Assembly (NCBI GenBank): GCA_017861475.1 | Contig: JAGFXV010000140.1 | Span: forward strand, 1-5,149 | DNA length: 5,149 bases | From: Bacillota bacterium | Lineage (GTDB): Bacteria > Bacillota > Syntrophomonadia > Syntrophomonadales > Syntrophomonadaceae | Reading direction: 5' to 3' | In this document: in pieces, positions 1-4,411 of the stretch | Position numbering within the stretch: position 1 is the first letter of the stretch | Layout: the number at the start of each line of letters is the position of its first letter | Notes under the pieces: model-generated | The model's input: the letters and a program-made list of their open reading frames with translations, nothing else | Databases searched by the model: none | What the model was told of the DNA's origin: nothing | Position numbers and translations under genes: made by a program

Positions 1-663
1 ATGAGCCACAACCGGGCTACCAACGCTATCGACAACGGTATATTCAAGAGAGAAATCGTACCCGTGGAAATAACCACGAAAAAAGGCGTTACCGTAATCG
101 ATACTGACGAACATCCCATCCGCGGAGCCAGCATGGAAAGCGTTGGCAAACTGAAACCCGCATTCAAGAAAGACGGCGGAGTAGTAACCGCAGCGAATGC
201 TTCCGGCATCAATGACGGCGCATCTGCAGTCGTTATCATGTCCAAGAAAAAAGCAGAAGAACTTGGTATTAAACCGCTGCTGAAACTGGTCAACATCTGC
301 GCCATTGGTGTAGATCCCCAGATCATGGGCATCGGACCGGCAGAAGCGATTCCGAAGTGCTTAAAACAGGCTGGATGGAATTTCGAAGACGTAGACTATT
401 GGGAAATCAACGAAGCTTTTGCCCCACAGTTCCTGGGCTGCGGTATTCGCCTAAAAGAAAAATACAACATGGAACTGAGCATGGATAAAGTCAACCACAA
501 CGGTTCCGGAATCGCTTTGGGTCATCCCATCGGCAGTACCGGACTGCGGATTATCGTATCCCTTTACTATGAAATGGAAAGACTGGGCCTGACCAAAGGC
601 GGCGCTTCCCTCTGCGTAGGTACCGGACCGGCCATGGCTTCGCTCTGGACACGTGATATCTAA
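1..663 (+). CDS. Acetyl-CoA acetyltransferase (thiolase), C-terminal part, cut by left window edge
   Basis: Thiolases join two acetyl-CoA units, or cleave acetoacetyl-CoA, in the cytoplasm; this is the last step of beta-oxidation or the first step of butyrate synthesis. The visible 220 residues are the C-terminal half of a family usually about 390-400 long. The ATG at base 1 is probably an internal methionine: the text after it (SHNRATNAIDNGIFKREIVP) matches the middle of the fold, and the nucleophilic cysteine of the N-terminal half lies outside the window. Visible landmarks are NASGINDGA (66-74), NEAF (137-140), GHPIG with the catalytic His175, and Cys205, the second catalytic cysteine. Two motifs differ from the usual form. 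NHNGSG stands where NxNGGA is common, and Cys205 is followed by VGTGPAMA rather than the common IGGGMG. A same-strand acyl-CoA dehydrogenase follows after 206 bases, which supports a fatty-acid operon. The exact substrate length cannot be read from this part. Confidence 0.93.
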   Translation: MSHNRATNAIDNGIFKREIVPVEITTKKGVTVIDTDEHPIRGASMESVGKLKPAFKKDGGVVTAANASGINDGASAVVIMSKKKAEELGIKPLLKLVNICAIGVDPQIMGIGPAEAIPKCLKQAGWNFEDVDYWEINEAFAPQFLGCGIRLKEKYNMELSMDKVNHNGSGIALGHPIGSTGLRIIVSLYYEMERLGLTKGGASLCVGTGPAMASLWTRDI

Positions 664-740
664 GGTTGGATATCAGGATATGAGACAAGATTTGGTGATA
701 TAGCTTCCCTTTTGTTAGTAGACCCTTTCCCTTAAAATAT

Positions 741-811
741 GGAGCTGCCGGGTTCAAAGATATTGCATAGTTGGCGGGCTATTGCAGTAATTGATTTGAA
801 CCGGTAGCTCC
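741..811 (+). other. Long imperfect hairpin between thiolase and acyl-CoA dehydrogenase genes
   Basis: The left arm GGAGCTGCCGGGTTCAAA (741-758) pairs with the right arm TTTGAACCGGTAGCTCC (795-811). This gives 17 base pairs, one of them a G·U (747 with 805), and one bulged G (750-752). Inside, TGCATAG (764-770) can pair with CTATTGCA (779-786) with one bulged T, leaving TTGGCGGG (771-778) as the apical loop, so almost all 71 bases can fold. The G·U pair would be a C·A mismatch on the other strand, which hints that the plus-strand RNA is the functional one. No T-run follows (the next bases are CAAAACCC), so it is not an ordinary intrinsic terminator. It could be an RNA processing or stability element that separates expression of the two enzymes, an attenuator, or a copy of a small palindromic repeat. 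The structure is seen; the role is inference. Confidence 0.6.
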
Positions 812-854
812 CAAAACCCAAAATATTTATATTCGTTAATTATACTATAAATTT

Positions 855-861
855 GAGGAGG
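855..861 (+). promoter_or_regulatory. Strong ribosome binding site of the acyl-CoA dehydrogenase gene
   Basis: GAGGAGG lies 8 bases before the ATG at 870 and is a near-perfect Shine-Dalgarno sequence, so it fixes the start codon. The stretch just upstream (813-850) is AT-rich. It contains TATACT at 841-846, which resembles a -10 box, but no good -35 box lies at the right distance and the leader would be only about 17 bases. Whether the gene has its own promoter is therefore open; read-through from the thiolase gene is at least as likely. Confidence 0.85.
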
Positions 862-869
862 TTTTTATA

Positions 870-2027
870 ATGGATTTTCGTTTAACTGAAGAACAAGAAA
901 TGATCAGACAAATGGCGGCTGATTTCGCAGCCAACGAAATAGCCCCTTATGCAATTGAATGGGATAAAGCTGATTCAGTTCCTTTTGATACCATTGCTAA
1001 AATGCAGGATCTGGGTCTGATGACCATTGGTATTCCAGCAGAATACGGCGGAGACGGACTGGACTGGTTATCTAAATATTTGGTAATCGATGAAATTGGC
1101 CAGGGCGATGCCGGTTTAGGCACCATGGTAGTTGCTTCTTCCCTGCTGGCTTCCGACCCGATTTGGGTAGGTGCCAATGACGAACAGAAAAAATGGTGGT
1201 ATGGCCGCATGCTGGAAGGCGCTGTCTGCGGATTCTGCCTGACCGAGCCCGGTGCTGGTTCAGATGCTTTGGGCATGTCCTGCAAAGTTGTCAAGGACGG
1301 CAATGATTATATACTGAACGGAACCAAACAGTTTATCACCAACGGCGGATTTGCCAAAAACTTCTCCGTTTTTGCCACTCTGGATAAAAAAATGGGTAAC
1401 AAAGGTCTTTGTGCTCTTATGGTTGATAGAGATTTCCCCGGCGTATCCATCGGCCCGAAAGAAGACAAATTGGGAATCAGAAGCACCAGTACCACCCAGG
1501 TCATTTTTGAAGATGTTCGTGTACCCGGTTGGATGATGCTGGGCGGCGAAGGCAAAGGCACCCCCATCCTGATGGAGACCCTGGACCTCTCCCGGACCGC
1601 TATTGCTGCACTGGCAACCGGAATCTCAACGGCAGCTTTAAATGCAGCTCTTGCCTATGCCAATGACAGACAACAATTTGGCAAACCGATTTCAACATTC
1701 CAGGCTATTTCATTCATGCTGGCTGACATGGCTACTGCAGTAGAAACTTCACGTCTGCTTTATCAGAAGGCTGCCTGGCTGCAGGACAATGATCTGCCCT
1801 TCAAGATGCCTTCCAATATGGCTAAAATGTATGCAGCCGATTCTGCCATGAAAGTCACAGTTGATGCCGTACAGGTCTTCGGTGGATATGGATACACCAA
1901 AGAATATCCGGTTGAAAAATACATGCGCGATGCCAAAATCATGCAGATATTCGAAGGTACCGTACAGGTTCAGAGAATGGTCATCGGCAAATATCTGAGC
2001 CAGAATGGGTATAATCCTTACGTATAA
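870..2027 (+). CDS. Acyl-CoA dehydrogenase, short/medium-chain type (butyryl-CoA dehydrogenase-like)
   Basis: This FAD enzyme interconverts acyl-CoA and trans-2-enoyl-CoA in the cytoplasm, passing electrons to electron-transfer flavoprotein. At 385 residues it is full length for the family (about 380). The order is an N-terminal helical domain (1-118), a central beta domain opening with the signature CLTEPGAGSD (123-132) and containing FITNGG (155-160), then a C-terminal helical domain. The latter has the FAD contact segment DRQQFGKPISTFQ (266-278) and the second signature around QVFGGYGY (335-342). The catalytic base is Glu362 in FEGT, the position used in short- and medium-chain enzymes rather than in the isovaleryl or long-chain types. 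The start is fixed by GAGGAGG eight bases upstream. A thiolase gene precedes it on the same strand and an intrinsic terminator follows, so it ends the unit. In butyrate syntrophs such enzymes oxidise butyryl-CoA; in butyrate producers they run the other way. No etfAB genes are in view, and chain-length specificity is inferred, not seen. Confidence 0.96.
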   Translation: MDFRLTEEQEMIRQMAADFAANEIAPYAIEWDKADSVPFDTIAKMQDLGLMTIGIPAEYGGDGLDWLSKYLVIDEIGQGDAGLGTMVVASSLLASDPIWVGANDEQKKWWYGRMLEGAVCGFCLTEPGAGSDALGMSCKVVKDGNDYILNGTKQFITNGGFAKNFSVFATLDKKMGNKGLCALMVDRDFPGVSIGPKEDKLGIRSTSTTQVIFEDVRVPGWMMLGGEGKGTPILMETLDLSRTAIAALATGISTAALNAALAYANDRQQFGKPISTFQAISFMLADMATAVETSRLLYQKAAWLQDNDLPFKMPSNMAKMYAADSAMKVTVDAVQVFGGYGYTKEYPVEKYMRDAKIMQIFEGTVQVQRMVIGKYLSQNGYNPYV

Positions 2028-2029
2028 GT

Positions 2030-2047
2030 CTGGGATAATTATCTCAG
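2030..2047. repeat. 18-base near-perfect palindrome just after the dehydrogenase stop codon
   Basis: CTGGGATAATTATCTCAG reads the same on both strands except for one position, which is a G·U pair in plus-strand RNA. It starts two bases after the TAA stop. No T-run follows, so it is not a terminator on its own. It may add a small 3' hairpin upstream of the real terminator, protect the 3' end, or be coincidental. Confidence 0.4.
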
Positions 2048-2099
2048 CTTTAATATAAGTCAAGTCTTATAACTAATCCTTATTTTCTTTCCCTCCCTC

Positions 2100-2130
2100 G
2101 CCCGGGCTGACCCTGCCCGGGCACTTTTTT
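2100..2130 (+). terminator. Rho-independent terminator of the acyl-CoA dehydrogenase unit
   Basis: GCCCGGGC (2100-2107) and GCCCGGGC (2115-2122) form an 8-base-pair all-GC stem with the 7-base loop TGACCCT. They are followed by AC and six T residues (2125-2130). This is a classic intrinsic terminator, 72 bases after the dehydrogenase stop, and marks the end of the plus-strand transcription unit. Confidence 0.93.
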
Positions 2131-2157
2131 ATCCATTCAAACTGAAACAAAGCGAGC

Positions 2158-2186
2158 AAAAAAAAGGATCTCATCGAGATCCTTTT
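2158..2186 (-). terminator. Rho-independent terminator of the minus-strand synthetase-like gene
   Basis: On the minus strand AAAAGGATCTC (2186-2176) pairs with GAGATCCTTTT (2172-2162) around a 3-base loop. The T-tract then runs on to 2158, eight T residues in all (2165-2158). It starts 27 bases after the stop codon of the gene at 2214-3092. On the plus strand only four T residues follow the stem, so it is mainly a minus-strand signal, though it could back up the plus-strand terminator. Its good preservation suggests the truncated gene is still a defined transcription unit. Confidence 0.88.
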
Positions 2187-2213
2187 AATAACATGATTAT
2201 ATTTTTAAATAAT

Positions 2214-3092
2214 TTAAACTGCTGCTTCCTGACGTATTGCTTTAATATCCTGCAAACGATTTAATCTTGACGGTCCTGGCCCGTATTTTATTTGTGCTCC
2301 GATCGCCACCATAGAGTAAAACCCAGCCACCGATTCCTTACTGGTTGACATTGGCAAAACGCACGCAAGAACATTATTATATTTACCATGTAAATTTTCC
2401 GTTAAAATTCTGCGATTTTTGCTCCGATCCCATTTTATCCAATCACCGTGTTTGATTGAGGTACATTTCAAAAGCCCGGTCGTACTTTTACAGTAATCAA
2501 GTATTGCCGGATCTTCAGGACCTAGACGCTGCCAATAGAATTTTAGGTCTACCGGGCGCAGAGGCCTGTTTTTACCCATCATCCTGAAATCTTGCAGGCC
2601 CCAGAGATTATTTCTGCCACCTGCGTACTTTTCATCAAAACAAATAATTCCTTTAAGAGTCGGCATGTTGCTGCGCAATGACAGCGCTCTCCGTAACATA
2701 GTCATGTTTTCAACAAACAAATATTTTATATCTGATCGGTTGATAATATATTTCAATTCATCGTCATCCACCAGAGGCGTAATCGTATTGACGACCGCCC
2801 CGCACATCAGTACGCCCATATTGATCCATCCACGCTGAGCAGAAACTTGGGACATGACCGCAATGTCATCCCCTTTCCGAACCCCTCGCCGAATCAAGGC
2901 TATGGCAATTTCCTCCGATATTCCTGCCCATTCAGAATAGCTGATGGTTTTCCATTCTCTGCCTGATTTGAAAGTATTGGCAGGTTTATTTCCGTGATGT
3001 TGAACAGTATTGTAAAACATCTGCGGAATAGTCGGTAATTCTGCTTTGAAACGGTCGATAATTTCGATTCCCTCACCTGACACTGATTTCAT
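2214..3092 (-). CDS. Truncated, active-site-degenerate AMP-binding (long-chain acyl-CoA synthetase-like) protein
   Basis: The 292-residue product resembles only the N-terminal half of AMP-forming acyl-CoA synthetases, which are usually 550-650 residues. Recognisable text includes SYSEWAGISEEIAIALIRRG (51-70), VRKGDDIAVMSQ (71-82), CGAVVNTITPLVDDDELKYI (97-116) and KYLFVEN (123-129). The ATP-binding loop, normally YTSGTTGxPKG, reads YCKSTTGLLKC (200-210), keeping TTG and one Lys but losing the glycine-rich start, the proline and the last glycine. The following LPLSH-type motif reads LPMST (246-250), without the His. The protein then stops at about the DIKxIRP point, so the YGxTE motif, the hinge and the catalytic C-terminal lysine are all absent. 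Adenylating activity is therefore very unlikely. Against a simple pseudogene, the frame is open throughout, a good ribosome binding site precedes ATG 3092, and an intrinsic terminator follows. The in-frame TTG at 3194 lacks such a site and adds low-complexity basic residues, so it was not used. The gene may be a decaying remnant or a repurposed acyl- or nucleotide-binding protein. Confidence 0.72.
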   Translation of the reverse strand: MKSVSGEGIEIIDRFKAELPTIPQMFYNTVQHHGNKPANTFKSGREWKTISYSEWAGISEEIAIALIRRGVRKGDDIAVMSQVSAQRGWINMGVLMCGAVVNTITPLVDDDELKYIINRSDIKYLFVENMTMLRRALSLRSNMPTLKGIICFDEKYAGGRNNLWGLQDFRMMGKNRPLRPVDLKFYWQRLGPEDPAILDYCKSTTGLLKCTSIKHGDWIKWDRSKNRRILTENLHGKYNNVLACVLPMSTSKESVAGFYSMVAIGAQIKYGPGPSRLNRLQDIKAIRQEAAV

Positions 3093-3101
3093 TTTCCCTT
3101 T

Positions 3102-3108
3102 CTCCTTT
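3102..3108 (-). promoter_or_regulatory. Ribosome binding site that sets the start of the truncated synthetase gene
   Basis: On the minus strand AAAGGAG (3108-3102) lies 9 bases before the ATG at 3092, and a second AAGGAG sits just upstream (3114-3109). This supports the ATG start over the upstream in-frame TTG at 3194, whose extra codons would run through this purine-rich signal. Confidence 0.75.
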
Positions 3109-3139
3109 CTCCTTATAAAATCCCTCTCTCTATTGCGTT

Positions 3140-3167
3140 TTGTTACAAGCCGAACCAGCCTGAACAA
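3140..3167 (-). other. Leader hairpin upstream of the truncated synthetase gene
   Basis: On the minus strand TTGTTCAGGC (3167-3158) can pair with GCTTGTAACAA (3150-3140). This gives ten pairs including one G·U and one bulged base, with a 7-base loop TGGTTCG. It lies about 50 bases upstream of the ATG and ends about 25 bases before the ribosome binding site. No T-run follows. It may be a 5' leader structure; no riboswitch family was recognised. Confidence 0.3.
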
Positions 3168-3269
3168 ATTTACATTCGCGTTCAAATTTTCCAATTATCT
3201 TTATTTTAATTATATATTTAAAATATTTAAACTTTCAATTTATATATGATACGTAAGTAAATATTACAT

Positions 3270-3297
3270 ATAATGTCTATTACCCTTCTTTTGTTAA
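3270..3297 (-). promoter_or_regulatory. Weak candidate sigma-A promoter for the truncated synthetase gene
   Basis: On the minus strand TTAACA (3297-3292, five of six to TTGACA) is followed after 16 bases by CATTAT (3275-3270, four of six to TATAAT). The leader would be about 170 bases and would contain the hairpin at 3140-3167. The whole 3180-3300 stretch is very AT-rich, so chance matches are common and the call is tentative. The 3093-3408 gap holds nothing else apart from the spo0A terminator and the short AT-rich tail 3362-3408. Confidence 0.22.
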
Positions 3298-3330
3298 AGA
3301 TTCAGTAGTTCCTATAAACAAATATCCCTA

Positions 3331-3361
3331 CAATAAAAGAACGGGAAGCAAATGCTTCCCG
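3331..3361 (-). terminator. Rho-independent terminator of spo0A
   Basis: On the minus strand CGGGAAGC (3361-3354) pairs with GCTTCCCG (3349-3342) around the loop ATTT. This is followed by TTCTTTTATT (3341-3332), a T-rich tract broken by a C and an A. It lies 47 bases past the spo0A stop codon and separates spo0A from the synthetase-like gene, which must then be transcribed from its own promoter or by read-through. Confidence 0.85.
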
Positions 3362-3408
3362 CAGAATTCAATGAATCATGTTTCATTTTTATTTTTTGTT
3401 GATGCCTG

Positions 3409-4209
3409 TTAACTGACCTTGTTCTCCAGTCTCAGCTTGTCGGCAATAATGGCAATAAATTCAGAGTTGGTAGGTTTCCCTTTCTCACCACTGATGGTGT
3501 AACCAAAGAATTTATTGATTTTATCATAATCACCGCGATCCCAGGCAAGTTCGATCGCATGTCTGATGGCTCTTTCCACCCGGCTGGGCGTAGTATCATA
3601 TTTTTGTGCAATAGTGGGATACAGTTCTTTGGTAACGGCCCCCAGATAATTGATTTCGTCCACAACCAGCATAATTGCATCACGTAAATATTGATAGCCT
3701 TTTACGTGAGCAGGTACCCCAATTTCATGAATGATTTTGGTGACTTCAACTTCCAAATCTTTGGGAACAGGACTGGGCATGGCAATAGTTACGGCACTGC
3801 CTTTGGGTGTTTTCATTTTTACGTCCCTGGCAACCTGTTTGATACGTTCACCCAGGACTTGAAGATTAAACGGTTTAAGTATATAGTAATCGGCACCCAA
3901 TTGTACTGCCTTCTGGGTAATGTTCTCCTGCCCGAATGCGGTTAGAATAACAACTTTTGGTCTGGGATTGAGATGCATCTCATTGAGTTTTTCCAAAACA
4001 CCAATCCCGTCCACATAGGGCATAATCAAATCGAGGATAAGCACCTCAACTTCCTTTTTGGCGACTACATCCAGAACTTCCATCCCATTTGCGCATACAT
4101 CGATTAATTCAAAATCCGGTTCGTTGGTAAAATAGTCACGCAAAATGCCGCAAAATTCTCGGTTATCATCCGCCACAAGCACTTTAATCTGATTGCCTTC
4201 ACCAAACAT
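3409..4209 (-). CDS. spo0A: Sporulation master response regulator Spo0A
   Basis: Spo0A is the phosphorelay-controlled DNA-binding protein that starts sporulation and acts on 0A boxes. From the ATG at 4209 the product is 266 residues, almost the same as the 267 of Bacillus subtilis. The receiver domain (about 5-125) has the acidic pair Asp14-Asp15 in VADDNREF, the phosphoacceptor Asp60 in [10 protein letters not shown], Thr90 and Lys112 in LKPF. A linker leads to the Spo0A-specific effector domain (about 148-266). That domain holds the helix-turn-helix region around [20 protein letters not shown] (160-179) and the highly conserved recognition helix [17 protein letters not shown] (207-223), ending in [18 protein letters not shown]. 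All expected phosphorylation residues are present, so it should be functional. An in-frame ATG at 4302 would add 31 residues without homology; it lacks a ribosome binding site, and a sigma-H-like promoter lies inside that extension. Upstream on the same strand is spoIVB, the conserved partner; a terminator follows. Confidence 0.98.
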   Translation of the reverse strand: MFGEGNQIKVLVADDNREFCGILRDYFTNEPDFELIDVCANGMEVLDVVAKKEVEVLILDLIMPYVDGIGVLEKLNEMHLNPRPKVVILTAFGQENITQKAVQLGADYYILKPFNLQVLGERIKQVARDVKMKTPKGSAVTIAMPSPVPKDLEVEVTKIIHEIGVPAHVKGYQYLRDAIMLVVDEINYLGAVTKELYPTIAQKYDTTPSRVERAIRHAIELAWDRGDYDKINKFFGYTISGEKGKPTNSEFIAIIADKLRLENKVS

Positions 4210-4219
4210 TTTTGTAAAT

Positions 4220-4228
4220 CCCCCCTCT
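4220..4228 (-). promoter_or_regulatory. Ribosome binding site that sets the spo0A start
   Basis: On the minus strand AGAGGGGGG (4228-4220) ends 10 bases before the ATG at 4209. It pairs with the 16S 3' end through GAGG, with G·U pairs in the remaining G-run. It is the only good ribosome binding site near the possible starts, and it gives a protein of normal Spo0A length. Confidence 0.72.
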
Positions 4229-4264
4229 TTACAAAATAGGTCAGGTATATTTAACTTAATAGCC

Positions 4265-4294
4265 TTTTTCGACGATTCGCTTATTGATTCCTCT
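4265..4294 (-). promoter_or_regulatory. Candidate sigma-H promoter of spo0A overlapping a near-consensus 0A box
   Basis: On the minus strand AGAGGAATC (4294-4286) matches the sigma-H -35 consensus RnAGGAwWW at eight of nine positions. After a 12-base spacer GTCGAAAAA (4273-4265) matches the -10 consensus RnnGAATww at all but one position (A for T). CGTCGAA (4274-4268) within it matches the 0A box TGTCGAA at six of seven. Transcription would begin near 4258, about 50 bases before the spo0A ATG. In Bacillus subtilis spo0A is also driven by a sporulation sigma-H promoter under Spo0A control, so placement and logic agree. Bound Spo0A at this spot would cover the -10 region, which would favour repression. 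The site is a pattern match only. No convincing sigma-A promoter was found in the 4303-4411 gap. Confidence 0.5.
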
Positions 4295-4411
4295 TTTTGC
4301 ATTCCACTAAATTAATTTAATAACTTGCACAGCCTGCTATAAATATACAGTATTAAACATAATTAACTATCTTGATTTTGCAAGGTAACATCATAATATA
4401 TCCGTTCAAGC

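Noticed and set aside
655..674. Small hairpin GATATC-8 bases-GATATC spanning the thiolase stop codon
   Set aside because: It has only six AT-rich pairs from a self-palindromic hexamer and no T-run follows, so chance is enough to explain it.
741..811. tRNA or tRNA fragment, because GGTTCAAATC on the minus strand of the hairpin resembles a T-arm
   Set aside because: No acceptor, D or anticodon arms can be drawn around it, and the sequence is better explained as a single long hairpin.
947..1303. Open frame antisense to the acyl-CoA dehydrogenase gene, along with others at 1307-1567 and 1749-2063
   Set aside because: These lie fully inside a well-supported gene on the opposite strand, have no ribosome binding site or recognisable domain, and look like by-products of its codon pattern.
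3093..3194. Longer start of the truncated synthetase gene at an in-frame TTG at 3194
   Set aside because: The TTG has no ribosome binding site. The extra residues are basic and low in complexity, and the codons run through the purine-rich site that serves the ATG at 3092.
3371..3398. Possible plus-strand terminator ATGAA-TCATGT-TTCAT followed by T residues
   Set aside because: The stem has only five weak pairs and no plus-strand gene lies upstream to be terminated.
3691..3945. Open frame on the plus strand inside spo0A, and a similar one at 3046-3249
   Set aside because: The first is an antisense shadow of a highly conserved gene. The second is mostly AT-rich leader DNA giving a Phe/Ile/Leu-rich peptide without a ribosome binding site.
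4210..4302. Longer spo0A start at the ATG at 4302, adding 31 residues
   Set aside because: There is no ribosome binding site before it and no Spo0A homology in the extra residues. A sigma-H-like promoter sits within the extension, and the 4209 start gives the normal family length.
4303..4411. Sigma-A promoter for spo0A in the spoIVB-spo0A gap (for example TATATT at 4342-4347 on the minus strand)
   Set aside because: No acceptable -35 box lies at a proper distance from any -10-like hexamer here, and the region is so AT-rich that such hexamers are expected by chance.
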